Origin: Colwellia sp.
GTDB lineage: Bacteria; Pseudomonadota; Gammaproteobacteria; Enterobacterales; Alteromonadaceae
DNA length: 50,063 nucleotides
Reading direction: 5' to 3'
NCBI GenBank assembly: GCA_022969215.1
Contig: JALJPA010000006.1
Coordinates: forward strand, 1 to 50,063
Positions 1-9,061 of the stretch are shown in pieces. The position numbers and the translations under genes are program-made. Numbering within the stretch: position 1 is the stretch's first letter; each line of letters starts with the position of its first letter. A model generated the notes under the pieces. It searched no databases. It saw only the letters and a list, made by a program, of their open reading frames with translations, and was not told where the DNA came from.

Positions 1-1353
1 ATTGTTAGCGAAGGTTTAAAATCCATTGCTGCCGGTATGAATCCAATGGATCTTAAACGTGGTATCGACAAAGCCGTTATTGCTGCTGTTGCCGCATTGA
101 AAGAGAACTCTACACCAGTAACTGACAACAAAGCGATTGAGCAAGTAGGTACTATTTCTGCTAACTCTGATGAAACTGTTGGTCAAATCATTGCTACTGC
201 AATGGATAAAGTTGGCACTGAAGGTGTTATTACGGTTGAAGAAGGTCAAGCCTTAACTGACGAATTAGACGTTGTTGAAGGTATGCAATTCGACCGTGGT
301 TACTTATCTCCTTATTTCATTAACAACCAAGAAAATGGCAGTGTTGAATTAGAAAACCCTTTCATTCTTTTAGTTGATAAGAAAGTATCTAACATTCGTG
401 AATTATTAACGACGCTTGAAGGCGTTGCTAAATCAGGTAAGCCATTATTAATTATTGCTGAAGATGTTGAAGGCGAAGCCTTAGCTACTTTAGTAGTTAA
501 CAACATGCGCGGTATTGTTAAAGTTGCTGCGGTTAAAGCGCCTGGTTTTGGCGACCGTCGTAAAGCTATGTTGCAAGATGTTGCCACCTTAACTGGCGGT
601 ACGGTAATTTCTGAAGAAATCGGTATGGAGCTTGAGAAAACAACGTTAGAAGATTTAGGTCAAGCTAAACGTGTAGTTATCTCTAAAGATACCACCATTA
701 TTATTGATGGTATTGGTGAAGAAGCCGACATTAAAGCACGTGTTAGCCAAATTCGTGGTCAAATTGAAGATTCATCTTCAGATTATGATAAAGAAAAACT
801 ACAAGAGCGCTTAGCTAAATTAGCTGGCGGTGTTGCGGTAATTAAAATCGGTGCGGCTACTGAAATGGAAATGAAAGAGAAGAAGTTCCGTGTTGAAGAT
901 GCATTGCATGCAACGCGTGCTGCAGTCGAAGAAGGTGTTGTTGCCGGTGGTGGTGTTGCCTTAGTTCGCGCTGCGATAGCGATTAAAGATTTAGAAGGTG
1001 CTAACGAAGACCAAACTCACGGTATTAACGTTGCTATCCGCGCTATGGAAGCGCCACTTCGTCAAATCGTAGCTAACTGTGGTGATGAGCCATCAGTAGT
1101 GCTTAACGAAGTACGTAATGGTACAGGTAACTTCGGTTACAATGCGGGTAACAGCACTTACGGTGATATGATCGAGATGGGTATTTTGGACCCAACTAAA
1201 GTAACACGTAGTGCTCTACAGTTTGCTGCATCAATTGCTGGTTTAATGTTAACTACTGAAGCTATGATCACTGATGCTCCTCAAGAGTCATCTTCTGCTA
1301 TGCCTGATATGGGCGGCATGGGTGGTATGGGCGGCATGGGCGGCATGATGTAA
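1..1353 (+). CDS. groEL: Chaperonin GroEL (60 kDa), 5' end missing
   Basis: This is the large subunit of the GroEL/GroES chaperonin, which folds proteins in the cytoplasm with ATP. The reading frame is open from base 1, so the ATG at 37 is internal. About 450 residues are visible, and roughly the first 100 of the usual 548 lie outside the window. The frame begins in the conserved stretch that continues into [17 protein letters not shown]. It then runs through the apical domain ([10 protein letters not shown], then [10 protein letters not shown]) and the lower equatorial domain ([12 protein letters not shown]). The C-terminus is the methionine/glycine tail [13 protein letters not shown] that is typical of bacterial GroEL. 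groES is presumably just upstream. A hairpin with a T-run at about 1503 would end the operon. Identification is secure; only the start is missing. Confidence 0.98.
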   Translation: MVSEGLKSIAAGMNPMDLKRGIDKAVIAAVAALKENSTPVTDNKAIEQVGTISANSDETVGQIIATAMDKVGTEGVITVEEGQALTDELDVVEGMQFDRGYLSPYFINNQENGSVELENPFILLVDKKVSNIRELLTTLEGVAKSGKPLLIIAEDVEGEALATLVVNNMRGIVKVAAVKAPGFGDRRKAMLQDVATLTGGTVISEEIGMELEKTTLEDLGQAKRVVISKDTTIIIDGIGEEADIKARVSQIRGQIEDSSSDYDKEKLQERLAKLAGGVAVIKIGAATEMEMKEKKFRVEDALHATRAAVEEGVVAGGGVALVRAAIAIKDLEGANEDQTHGINVAIRAMEAPLRQIVANCGDEPSVVLNEVRNGTGNFGYNAGNSTYGDMIEMGILDPTKVTRSALQFAASIAGLMLTTEAMITDAPQESSSAMPDMGGMGGMGGMGGMM

Positions 1354-1833
1354 TTTATGCTTGTCTAAATTGTTAATTTCATCGTTGCTTTATAGTTTGT
1401 TTAAGAAAAACTAAACGTCACCATAAAGCGCATTGAACTCAACCGTTTATCCTGCGCATAAAACATTTTATTGTTTATAGCACATACTTGAATAAGTTAA
1501 TAAAAGCTCGCTTCGGCGGGCTTTTTTGTTATTAGAAACAGCTAAATGAATAGTTCGTTTAAGAAACACTTAACGTGTTTATCCTACCTACTTGATTAAG
1601 TCGAGATAAGTAAGCAGAATTATGATGAAAATTAAGTCTTTTAATCACTTATAATGGCTGATGATGTTGTTTTAAAAGCGAAAGTTATACTACTTACCTG
1701 AAGTGGAGTCTTGTTTACATAAGATAACGTTAAGGTAACATTGTTTCTCGGAATTTAATTGATTGTATTTATATACTTAACTTACGATTTAAGTCAGTAT
1801 TGAAGTGTTAATACATATTTCTAGGATTGAAAA
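1354..1833. other. Intergenic region after groEL
   Basis: No convincing gene was seen in this 480-base stretch. It holds the likely groEL terminator at 1503-1527 and, in its second half, AT-rich DNA that probably carries the promoter of the lipoprotein at 1834. Confidence 0.6.
1503..1530 (+). terminator. Rho-independent terminator of groEL
   Basis: A GC-rich stem (AAAAGCTCGC / GCGGGCTTTT) closes on a TTCG loop and is followed by a T-run. It lies 150 bases after the groEL stop. Confidence 0.85.
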
Positions 1834-2400
1834 ATGAAGAAAAATATTAGTTTAACCTTTGCCTTATTTAGCAGCTTATTGGTAAGCGCTTGTGTGACTG
1901 TCCCCCTTGATCCACAAGTGAATAAAAATCAATTGGCCATATCAAGTGTTCGAGATATTCCTATTTCTTATTCTGCGGGCAGCCAGTTTTCTTTAGCACC
2001 GAAATATGTAGAAGAAACTTCATTAAAGGCTGAGCAAACGCAAGCTGTATATAAGCTTTATGCCGATGCCATCATTGCCAATTTAACTAGTCATGGTTTT
2101 AAAAATACTATTGATAGTACTAACTCTGCTTTTCATGTCGGTTTTGGCGTTGCCTTAGCCAGTGACTTATCTGATCAAACCATCAATGATAAATTTGGTA
2201 TTACCCCTGGTTTACCGGGTAATGATGACTTGAAAAAAGGTAGCTTTTTGATTTACATCGAAGATGCTCGCACAGGCAAAAAAGTATGGCGTGGTGCCGT
2301 ACAGGGCTTTGCACATGAAGATGCTAATGAAGCCGAACGAAAGCACCGTACCGCAGCGATTGTTAGTCGTGTGATGAAACAATTTTACGCTACAAATTAA
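1834..2400 (+). CDS. Lipoprotein, DUF4136-like
   Basis: A 188-residue predicted lipoprotein. The signal peptide ends in a lipobox (LVSAC, Cys20), so the mature protein should be anchored in a membrane, probably the outer one. The body has the layout of the DUF4136 family: a short N-terminal strand region, a central part on insoluble or variable substrates (FHVGFGVAL), and a C-terminal block GSFLIYIEDARTGKKVWRGAVQG followed by a charged helix. The family has no established biochemical role. The gene stands alone behind the groEL terminator and 80 bases before another exported protein on the same strand. The start at 1834 is preceded by AGGATTGAAAA. The family call comes from the pattern of conserved residues and is moderate; the lipoprotein call is firm. 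Confidence 0.75.
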   Translation: MKKNISLTFALFSSLLVSACVTVPLDPQVNKNQLAISSVRDIPISYSAGSQFSLAPKYVEETSLKAEQTQAVYKLYADAIIANLTSHGFKNTIDSTNSAFHVGFGVALASDLSDQTINDKFGITPGLPGNDDLKKGSFLIYIEDARTGKKVWRGAVQGFAHEDANEAERKHRTAAIVSRVMKQFYATN

Positions 2401-2482
2401 CACATAGAAGTATCAAATTGACACAGCTTACCAAGCAAATTTTTGTTTTACTTAAGTTACAATATTAGTTGAGGGACAACAT

Positions 2483-2986
2483 ATGAAACAATCTATTTTA
2501 ATGGTTACACTATTAACTTCGGTTTTATTACTAGCACCGAGCGCCTTTGCGGCAAGTAGTGAAGTAACCTGGACTGATTATAAAAGCTATCGTGATATTG
2601 ATGCCGGTAATGAAAACCGTAAGTCATTTAGAGAACGTACCTTTAGGGATTTTGAAAAACACTTTGCAAAATTAGCCGCAACTTTACCAGAAGGGCAAGT
2701 ACTTAAAATTGATGTGACTGATGTCGATTTAGCTGGCGATACTAATGCTGCAGGCATACACAGAACGCGTATTGTTAAGCAGATATATATGCCGCGAATG
2801 AACTTTTCCTACCAATTGCTTGATGGCGATGGCAAGGTGATTCAAGCAGATGAGGTTGTGGTAAAAGATATGAACTTTATGTCAGGTAACAGCTTAAAGT
2901 ATCGTAATAAGTCACTAGGTTATGAGAAGAAAATGCTCGATGACTGGTTTGACAAGGCTTTTAAAGAATTAATAGTCAAAAAATAG
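2483..2986 (+). CDS. Periplasmic DUF3016 family protein
   Basis: A 167-residue exported protein. The first 23 residues form a Sec signal peptide ending APSAFAA|SS. The mature part starts with SEVTWTDYKSYRDI and has a long charged helix (RERTFRDFEKHFAKLAATLP), then LKIDVTDVDLAGD and a beta-rich end (RMNFSYQLLDGDGKVIQADEVVVKDMNF). This matches the pattern known for DUF3016 proteins, which are common in Alteromonadales and of unknown function. The start is supported by GAGGGAC seven bases upstream. A strong hairpin terminator follows at 3005. It may be co-transcribed with the lipoprotein before it, since no terminator is visible between them. Confidence 0.8.
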   Translation: MKQSILMVTLLTSVLLLAPSAFAASSEVTWTDYKSYRDIDAGNENRKSFRERTFRDFEKHFAKLAATLPEGQVLKIDVTDVDLAGDTNAAGIHRTRIVKQIYMPRMNFSYQLLDGDGKVIQADEVVVKDMNFMSGNSLKYRNKSLGYEKKMLDDWFDKAFKELIVKK

Positions 2987-3004
2987 TAGTCCATTTATAA
3001 ACTC

Positions 3005-3034
3005 AATAAAAGTCACTTCGGTGACTTTTTTATT
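3005..3034 (+). terminator. Rho-independent terminator
   Basis: The stem AAAAGTCAC / GTGACTTTT closes on a TTCG tetraloop and is followed by a T-run, directly after the DUF3016 gene. Confidence 0.9.
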
Positions 3035-3114
3035 GCCGCAAATTCTATGTTATGACAAGTAATTAAGTTATTATCTTTGCATGTTACTTTATGTTATCGC
3101 AAGGAAATGGCGCA

Positions 3115-4782
3115 ATGAAGCCCGCCCAATACACTACTATTTTATATCCATCTCCCTTAATTCTTATCACTCTATTATTTATACTCCTTATCAGTCCAAA
3201 TGCATTGAGCGCTCAGTCGCCAAGTAACAGTGGTGAAGAACTATCGATTAAAAGCATGCTCGACAGCAAGAAAAAGTCGCATCAAAGCTTAGAGAAATAT
3301 GATTACTCCGAGGAGTATGATGTTCCACAAGATGAATATGAACGCGGTCAACCTCGTAGTGCTATTTCTGGTTATTTACAAGCTATGCGTGCTGGAGACT
3401 TAGCTTTAGCGACAAATTATCTGGATTACCGTAACTTGTCAGAAAAAACCCTTAGCGTTGGTAAAGAAGAGTTAGCAAGACAATTAGGTGTAGTATTAAA
3501 TCGTACATTATGGATTGATTTAAATAGTATTAGTACCTTAAAAGAAGGACTGAAAAATGACAACCTACCCTCGTATAGGGAGTTGGTAGGGCAGGTTGAT
3601 TACCAAGATAATAACATCGATATTTTATTGCAGCGTATTCCTCGTGCGACAGATAAAGTTAGAATTTGGAAAATATCCAATGCCACGGTAGAGAAAATTC
3701 CACGTTTATTTAAGCGATATTCATATTCGCCTTTGGGAGAGTTCCTCGCTAAAAAATTACCCGCTATAGACCTCTTTGGTGTCATGCTCTGGCAATGGTT
3801 ATATTTCTCCTTGATGATGTTGATATATTACTTAGTCGCTAAAGTCTTTACTTGGCTGACAGCCTTTAGTATCAAGCGTGTTTACCATAAAGTGTCAAAT
3901 GACGTTTTAAGGTTTATTAAAGAGCCGGTAGCATTATTAATCGCAGTGATTTTTGCGCGCAGTTTTCGTGATGAAGCGAATGTCACTATTGCCGTTAGAG
4001 CTGTGACTGAAGGCAGTACCCTGCTAATTATTGCTTGGTGCTGGGTCTGTTTTCGTTTTATTGATTTAATGAAAATTATACTGGCTGAGAAATTTATTGC
4101 TCAAGATAAACCCCTAGCCGTGTACTTGCTAAGGCCTGCAGGCACAGTAATAAAGATCATTATATTTAGCATTGCCGCTTTGAATTGGCTGGAAAACCTT
4201 GGTTTTAATGCTTCTACCTTATTGGCTGGTTTAGGTATTGGTGGTTTAGCTATTGCGTTAGCCGCGCAAAAAACAGTAGAAAATATCATTGGTGCTATTA
4301 CTTTGTACACTTCTGCGCCAATTAAAATTGGCGATTTTTGCCGTTTTGGCAACAGTTTTGGTGTTGTTGAAGAGATAGGTTTACGTTCGACTAGAATTCG
4401 AACGTTAGATCGAAGTGTCATCTACGTTGCCAATGCCAAGTTTATTGATATGAACCTTGAAAACTACTCAGAACGTGAAAAAATAGCCTTTAGACCTAAG
4501 ATATTCTTAGCACCTAATACGCGTAAAGAAAACCTTGAGGCTGTACTAGAAGCAATCAGGGCTATGCTCAGCGATAATGAAATGATAGCAGCATCACCGC
4601 AACGTACCCATTTTAAAGCGTATACCATCTATGGTTTAGAATTAGATATTTTGGCTTATGTTAAAACCACCGACTTCGATGTCTTTCTTGATGAAATTAA
4701 TCAACTCAATTTGAATATACTTGCTTTATTGAATGAGCATGATTGTAAGGTACAAGTCATGGCAGAGAGAGTTACTGAGTAA
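3115..4782 (+). CDS. MscS-family mechanosensitive ion channel
   Basis: A 555-residue inner-membrane channel predicted to open under membrane tension and release solutes. The start at 3115 is chosen because AAGGA lies nine bases before it; an ATG at 3091 would add eight residues but has no better site. A signal peptide or first membrane segment (LILITLLFILLISP) is followed by about 190 residues of periplasmic domain, then several membrane helices. The pore signature sits at about residues 370-395 (LAGLGIGGLAIALAAQKTVENIIGA), followed by the beta domain (PIKIGDFCRFGNSFGVVEEIGLRSTRIRTLDRSVIYVANA). That is the MscS core. The extended N-terminus resembles the larger MscS-like proteins rather than the small E. 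coli MscS. A 17-bp-stem hairpin follows the stop. Confidence 0.93.
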   Translation: MKPAQYTTILYPSPLILITLLFILLISPNALSAQSPSNSGEELSIKSMLDSKKKSHQSLEKYDYSEEYDVPQDEYERGQPRSAISGYLQAMRAGDLALATNYLDYRNLSEKTLSVGKEELARQLGVVLNRTLWIDLNSISTLKEGLKNDNLPSYRELVGQVDYQDNNIDILLQRIPRATDKVRIWKISNATVEKIPRLFKRYSYSPLGEFLAKKLPAIDLFGVMLWQWLYFSLMMLIYYLVAKVFTWLTAFSIKRVYHKVSNDVLRFIKEPVALLIAVIFARSFRDEANVTIAVRAVTEGSTLLIIAWCWVCFRFIDLMKIILAEKFIAQDKPLAVYLLRPAGTVIKIIIFSIAALNWLENLGFNASTLLAGLGIGGLAIALAAQKTVENIIGAITLYTSAPIKIGDFCRFGNSFGVVEEIGLRSTRIRTLDRSVIYVANAKFIDMNLENYSEREKIAFRPKIFLAPNTRKENLEAVLEAIRAMLSDNEMIAASPQRTHFKAYTIYGLELDILAYVKTTDFDVFLDEINQLNLNILALLNEHDCKVQVMAERVTE

Positions 4783-4799
4783 TTGACGAGATTAAGTCG

Positions 4800-4840
4800 T
4801 TTTACTAACTTAAGCAGAGTTCTTGCTTAAGTTAGTAAAA
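4800..4840. terminator. Long hairpin between converging genes
   Basis: A perfect 17-bp stem (TTTTACTAACTTAAGCA and its complement) with a 7-base loop sits between the MscS gene and the convergent gene ending at 4879. Flanking A and T runs let it work in both directions. Confidence 0.8.
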
Positions 4841-4878
4841 ATGTAATCAATCAGGTTATTGGTTTTTTATAACTCAGG

Positions 4879-5184
4879 TTATTGATTATAACTTTGCTCA
4901 AAATTGGCTAATACCGTGTACAACTGCTCTATCTTTTTAACCAAGGCTATTAATTGCCCTTGGTCTTTACTTTCTTGCCACTTCAAAAGGTCATCAGCAA
5001 TTTCTTCAATGTAGGGTTGGAAGGTGTTAGCAGTACTTTTAAAGCTAGCATCGGCAGTAAAAATAGCTTTAAAACTGGCTTTCTTCTGCTCACGCAAATT
5101 GGCTAGGGTGGCATCAGCCGTTAAAGATCTTTTTAAGATAACTGAAATATTTTCAATAAGTTGTTGTTCAATTGCTTTTGTCAT
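4879..5184 (-). CDS. Small helical protein of unknown function
   Basis: About 101 residues from the ATG at 5184. A TTG at 5223 in the same frame is less likely because it would overlap the end of epmB's spacer and has no clear ribosome site. The protein is almost entirely predicted helix (IEQQLIENISVILKRSL, then FQPYIEEIADDLLKWQES, then GQLIALVKKIEQLYTVLANFEQSY). It has no signal peptide or membrane segment, so it is probably cytoplasmic and may dimerise. It lies 39 bases downstream of epmB on the same strand and is likely co-transcribed with it. I do not recognise a family and assign no function. Confidence 0.6.
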   Translation of the reverse strand: MTKAIEQQLIENISVILKRSLTADATLANLREQKKASFKAIFTADASFKSTANTFQPYIEEIADDLLKWQESKDQGQLIALVKKIEQLYTVLANFEQSYNQ

Positions 5185-5223
5185 AATACTTCTTACTTTG
5201 AGGGCTTTTCTTAATTGCGGCAA

Positions 5224-6279
5224 TTATGCCAGATTGATTGGGGTTTTGTTAGCTTGACCGGCAATTTCTCTTACCAATTTGGGCATCATAAAGCCGGGTA
5301 AACTAGCGAGCATCTCTTTAACTATTGCTACGGCATCGGCCTCGTCGACATCAAAATGAGCAGCGCCTTGCACAGCATCAAAAAGGTGCAAATAGTACGG
5401 CTGAATGCCAGCATCAAACAAAGTCTCACTTAAGTTACATAAGACTTTAGCATCATCATTTACCCCACGTAACAAGACACTTTGGTTAAAGAGTGGTATC
5501 CGTGCTGCCCGTAGCGGTTCAACTGCCGCTATTAACTCATCATTAATTTCATTAGGGTGATTGATATGCAAGACTATAGTGGCTTTTAAGCGTGAATCTT
5601 TTAACAGTGCAACTAGACTTGCGGTAATACGATTAGGTATCACCACAGGCAAGCGGCTATGAAGTCGTAAACGTGTCACATGGGGAATTTGTTCTATTTT
5701 CCCAACCAGCCAAGCCAAGTGATTGTCGTTAGCCATTAATGGGTCGCCACCACTAAAAATTACTTCACTGATTTCATTATGAGCAGCAATATAATCTAAA
5801 GCACTTTGCCAGCGTTTTTTATTGGGGCTGTTATCTTGATAAGGGAAATGGCGGCGAAAGCAATAACGACAATTAATGGCACAGGCTGATTTTACTATCA
5901 TCAATACCCGATTTTTGTACTTATGCAATAAACCTTCTGCGACAGTATCATGTTCATTTAAAGGATCAGCAGAGTAGCCATCGGTGAGTGAAAATTCCTC
6001 AGACAGCGGCATAACTTGTTTGAGTAGTGGATCGTTAAAATCACCTTTTTTCATGCGCTTAATAAATGACAGCGGCACACGCACGGGAAATAAACTCCGT
6101 GCTTTGAAATGTTGTAAATAGTCATCAGGGGCAATATTAACCAAGGCTAATAGTTGTTCTGGCTCGGTCACTACATCACGTAAGTCTTTTTGCCATGATT
6201 TTTCATCACAAAGATGCAAATCGTGATCAATTTGGGTTATTATCTGCGGCAATTCTAATTTCAATTGAACATCTCTCAC
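5224..6279 (-). CDS. epmB: EF-P beta-lysylation protein EpmB (lysine 2,3-aminomutase family)
   Basis: A radical-SAM, PLP-dependent enzyme that converts L-alpha-lysine to (R)-beta-lysine, which EpmA then attaches to elongation factor P. The 351-residue length fits EpmB; the catabolic lysine aminomutases are longer. The radical-SAM cluster motif CxxxCxxC is present at Cys133, Cys137 and Cys140 (CAINCRYCF). SGGDPLM, a typical SAM-contact motif of the family, follows, and VLLRGVNDD lies toward the C-terminus. The start is GTG at 6279. The gene is divergent from efp, its substrate's gene, with 83 bases between them. epmA is not in the window. Confidence 0.94.
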   Translation of the reverse strand: MRDVQLKLELPQIITQIDHDLHLCDEKSWQKDLRDVVTEPEQLLALVNIAPDDYLQHFKARSLFPVRVPLSFIKRMKKGDFNDPLLKQVMPLSEEFSLTDGYSADPLNEHDTVAEGLLHKYKNRVLMIVKSACAINCRYCFRRHFPYQDNSPNKKRWQSALDYIAAHNEISEVIFSGGDPLMANDNHLAWLVGKIEQIPHVTRLRLHSRLPVVIPNRITASLVALLKDSRLKATIVLHINHPNEINDELIAAVEPLRAARIPLFNQSVLLRGVNDDAKVLCNLSETLFDAGIQPYYLHLFDAVQGAAHFDVDEADAVAIVKEMLASLPGFMMPKLVREIAGQANKTPINLA

Positions 6280-6362
6280 TAGCTACTGTTGCCATTATAA
6301 CGGTTATAGACTAGTGGAGATCAAATAAATAACTAAGTAATCAATAAAAGAGCACTCTTATT

Positions 6363-6935
6363 ATGGCTAATTACAGTACCAACCAGTTCAAAGCTGGACT
6401 TAAAATCATGCTTGATGGCGAACCTTGTAACATTCTTGAAAATGAATTGGTTAAGCCAGGTAAAGGCCAAGCCTTTAGTCGCGTTAAAATTCGTAAACTA
6501 GTTTCAGGTAAGGTGTTAGAGAAAACCTTTAAGTCAGGAGAGACTGTTGAAGGTGCCGACGTAATGGAAGTTGAACTTGCCTATTTATATGCTGATGGTG
6601 AATTCTGGCACTTTATGAACAACGAAACTTTTGAGCAAATTGGCGCAGATGAAAAAGCGGTAGCTGATACTATTAAGTGGTTAGTTGAAGGTGACATTTG
6701 TACTATTACCTTATGGAATGGCACGCCAATTACTGTCACGCCAGCAAACTTTGTTGAAATAGATATTACAGAAACAGATCCAGGCCTTAAAGGTGATACT
6801 GCAGGAACTGGTGGCAAGCCGGCAACCTTAGCAACTGGCGCGGTTGTCCGTGTACCTTTGTTTGTGCAGATTGGTGAAAAAGTGCGCATTGATACACGTT
6901 CGGGCGAATATGTATCGCGAGCAAGCAAAGCTTAA
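6363..6935 (+). CDS. efp: Translation elongation factor P
   Basis: EF-P binds stalled ribosomes near the E site and promotes peptide bonds at polyproline stretches. The 190-residue length is standard. The N-terminal KOW-like domain carries the modification loop VKPGKGQAF with Lys34, the residue that EpmA/EpmB beta-lysylate. The two OB-type domains follow, ending in the conserved [24 protein letters not shown]. The neighbouring divergent epmB agrees with this Lys34 type of EF-P. The start at 6363 gives the usual [21 protein letters not shown]. An outer-membrane barrel gene starts 34 bases downstream. Confidence 0.98.
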   Translation: MANYSTNQFKAGLKIMLDGEPCNILENELVKPGKGQAFSRVKIRKLVSGKVLEKTFKSGETVEGADVMEVELAYLYADGEFWHFMNNETFEQIGADEKAVADTIKWLVEGDICTITLWNGTPITVTPANFVEIDITETDPGLKGDTAGTGGKPATLATGAVVRVPLFVQIGEKVRIDTRSGEYVSRASKA

Positions 6936-6972
6936 TAAACTTACTAAGTTAAGCTAAATTAAAGGAATAATG

Positions 6973-7659
6973 ATGTTTTTTAACAAGGTGCTAATGTCAA
7001 AGGTAATGCTGTTGACTTGTCTACTTGGCTTTTTAGCGAGTACCTTAAGTACAGATGCCAACGCTAAATATACTAAGCGTAGTGATAAGTGGGAAGCGAG
7101 TTTTAAATTACTCAATAACCAAGCTACTGATATCGATGGTCAAAATGGCTCTAAAACCGCTATGGAAAGTGACTATGGTTGGGGTTTTACCCTTGGCTAT
7201 AATTTGAATCCACATATTTTGTTTAATTTTGACTTGTCTTCATCGACGCCAAGTTATCAGGCTACTTTAATAGATGCTGACGATGGTAGTAGTCATCAAA
7301 TAAATCATAAAATGGACTTGATAGAAAGTCAGTTTAATGTCATTTATAGTGTTTTTTCTTCACAATTTACTCCGTATATCCAAGCCGGAGCTGGTTGGAG
7401 TTTTGTCGATAGCAACATTGCCAAAGGTCCGCCAGGCTCTGTTTGTTGGTGGGATCCGTGGTGGGGTTATGTTTGTGATACTTATCAGAACACTTTTAAT
7501 GACACTAGATTCTCGTACAATGTTGCTGTCGGTTTTCGTTACGAGTTAGATAACAGTTTATTTTTCCGTGCCAGTTATAAACAAGCGTGGATTGACTTTA
7601 GTCATTCAGATGATGCCAGCATTGGTTCTTATCATTTAGAAATAGGGTCAATCTTCTAA
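6973..7659 (+). CDS. Outer-membrane beta-barrel protein (OmpW/OmpA-barrel type)
   Basis: About 228 residues with a signal peptide ending TDANA|KY. Two adjacent ATGs at 6970 and 6973 are possible; the second has better spacing from AAAGGA. The mature protein is a chain of alternating amphipathic strands (WGFTLGYNLNPHILFNFDLS, SQFNVIYSVF, FTPYIQAGAGWSF, RFSYNVAVGFRYEL) and ends in Phe, as outer-membrane barrels do. The size suggests eight strands. An extracellular loop has an odd Trp/Cys-rich insert (VCWWDPWWGYVCDTYQ), whose two cysteines could form a disulphide. Its ligand or role is unknown. A terminator follows at 7731. Confidence 0.8.
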   Translation: MFFNKVLMSKVMLLTCLLGFLASTLSTDANAKYTKRSDKWEASFKLLNNQATDIDGQNGSKTAMESDYGWGFTLGYNLNPHILFNFDLSSSTPSYQATLIDADDGSSHQINHKMDLIESQFNVIYSVFSSQFTPYIQAGAGWSFVDSNIAKGPPGSVCWWDPWWGYVCDTYQNTFNDTRFSYNVAVGFRYELDNSLFFRASYKQAWIDFSHSDDASIGSYHLEIGSIF

Positions 7660-7730
7660 ATAAGACTAGCACAGAGATACTTACCGATATTATTGATATT
7701 CGACCGTTATTTGGTAATTATTCGATAGTA

Positions 7731-7771
7731 AAAAAACCCAGCAAGCAGTATTACTGTTTACTGGGTTTTTT
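7731..7771 (+). terminator. Rho-independent terminator after the barrel gene
   Basis: A long interrupted stem whose outer part is AAAAACCCAG / CTGGGTTTTT, ending in a T-run. The A-run at its left side allows some action on the other strand too. Confidence 0.8.
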
Positions 7772-7803
7772 ATTGCTTAGTAAATAATTAGTGGTGTGAA
7801 TAA

Positions 7804-7818
7804 TTGACAAACTTGTCA
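7804..7818 (+). promoter_or_regulatory. Putative -35 box inside an inverted repeat upstream of the LacI-type gene
   Basis: TGACAA-AC-TTGTCA is a perfect 6+6 inverted repeat that overlaps a consensus TTGACA at 7804-7809. It could be the -35 element of the regulator gene with an overlapping operator. The -10 box is weak. Confidence 0.35.
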
Positions 7819-7878
7819 GTGAGTTAATGCACTTTCATCTGCTGCTGCCTATACATAAGTCAGTCGCTCAGGTATGGT

Positions 7879-7894
7879 ATTACAATGTTGTAAT
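7879..7894 (+). promoter_or_regulatory. Inverted repeat just before the LacI-type regulator start
   Basis: ATTACAA-TG-TTGTAAT is a 7+7 inverted repeat about 30 bases before the chosen GTG start. It may be an operator for autoregulation. It is unlike the ATACGTAT boxes elsewhere, so its binder is unknown. Confidence 0.3.
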
Positions 7895-7924
7895 CTTGTT
7901 ATTTTATTTGCTTGGGTAGGTCGT

Positions 7925-8947
7925 GTGAAAGAAAAAGCAACGTCATTTGATATCGCTTATAAGGCAGGGGTTTCTCAATCTACTGTCTCAAGAGCTTTGA
8001 GAAATAGCCCATTAGTTAATGAGGCAACACGAGCGAAGATTCAAGCCATTGCCAAAGAGTTAAATTACAAGGTTGATAAAAATGCCAGTAATTTACGTTC
8101 CCAACAAAGCGATACCATTGCCTTGTTGTTATTTGCCGATCCCACCAATGATGATTCAGACATAAATCCTTTTTTCTTATCTATGTTAGGCAGTATCACC
8201 CGTGCTTGTGCGCAAAAAGGCTATGATTTATTAGTGTCTTTTCAGCAAGCAAGTGATGATTGGCATGCTGACTTTGAAGATAGTAATAAAGCTGATGGTT
8301 TAATTTTATTGGGTTATGGTGATTATGTTGACTATGAAGAGAAGTTAATTAAATTACTTGAGCAAGGCACTCACTTTGTTCGTTGGGGAGCTGAAGTTAA
8401 AAATTTACCGCTTATTTCGATTGGTTGTGACAACTACCAAGGCGGTATAGAAATGACAGAGCACCTCATCAAAAAAAGGCGTAGAAATATTGCATTTTTA
8501 GGAAGTGCCTCAACTCATGCCCCTGAGTTTTTTGACCGCTATAAAGGTCACTGTCAGTCGTTAAAAGATAATGGTCTAGTGGTTAATCAAGCTTTGCAGT
8601 TTAACGCGCTATACACCGAAGAAGCAGGCTATCAGGCAGCATGTCAATTAATCGCAAGTGGAGAGTCTTTCGATGCTATTTGTGCGGCATGTGATCTTAT
8701 TGCCGTTGGCGCAATGCGGGCACTACAAGAGCATGAACTTAAGATCCCTGAACAAGTAGCACTGGTTGGTTTTGATGATATTGCCATTGCCAGTTTTACT
8801 TTCCCGCCATTAACTACGGTGAAACAAGATACCCAGTTGGCAGGTGAGTTATTAGTGGGAACTTTACTGGCTTTGATTAGTGGTGAAGAGGCGAAAACCA
8901 CCTTGATCCCACCTGAGTTAGTTGTTCGAAAATCTTGTGGTAGTTAG
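7925..8947 (+). CDS. LacI-family transcriptional regulator, probable maltodextrin regulator
   Basis: About 340 residues, the usual LacI-family length. The start is placed at GTG 7925 because the helix-turn-helix then begins a few residues in (ATSFDIAYKAGVSQSTVSRALRNSPLV). An ATG at 7874 would add 17 hydrophobic residues unlike any LacI N-terminus. The hinge (YKVDKNASNLRSQQS) is followed by a periplasmic-binding-protein-like ligand domain (IALLLFADP, KADGLILLGYGDY, FLGSASTHAPEFFDRYKGH, AICAACDLIAVGAMRALQE, VALVGFDDIAIASF). It lies next to, and converges on, the MFS sugar transporter. By context it is the likely reader of the six ATACGTAT boxes in the window. No such box precedes its own gene. 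The effector sugar cannot be told from the sequence. Confidence 0.88.
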   Translation: MKEKATSFDIAYKAGVSQSTVSRALRNSPLVNEATRAKIQAIAKELNYKVDKNASNLRSQQSDTIALLLFADPTNDDSDINPFFLSMLGSITRACAQKGYDLLVSFQQASDDWHADFEDSNKADGLILLGYGDYVDYEEKLIKLLEQGTHFVRWGAEVKNLPLISIGCDNYQGGIEMTEHLIKKRRRNIAFLGSASTHAPEFFDRYKGHCQSLKDNGLVVNQALQFNALYTEEAGYQAACQLIASGESFDAICAACDLIAVGAMRALQEHELKIPEQVALVGFDDIAIASFTFPPLTTVKQDTQLAGELLVGTLLALISGEEAKTTLIPPELVVRKSCGS

Positions 8948-9001
8948 CTAGTTAAGTTTTGCTTTAATACAGACTTCATTAATTTAAATAACTTAGAAAC
9001 T

Positions 9002-9027
9002 AAAACGGCGCTTACAGCGCCGTTTTT
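9002..9027. terminator. Bidirectional terminator between the LacI-type and MFS genes
   Basis: AAAACGGCGC-TTACA-GCGCCGTTTT is a perfect 10-bp stem flanked by A and T runs. It separates two converging genes. Confidence 0.9.
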
Positions 9028-9061
9028 AGTATGTGCAGTTAAGTTATTAGTGGTACTGGTA

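Noticed and set aside
37-39. ATG at 37 as the start of groEL
   Set aside because: The frame is open to base 1 and the upstream residues match GroEL, so the gene is cut by the window edge and this Met is internal.
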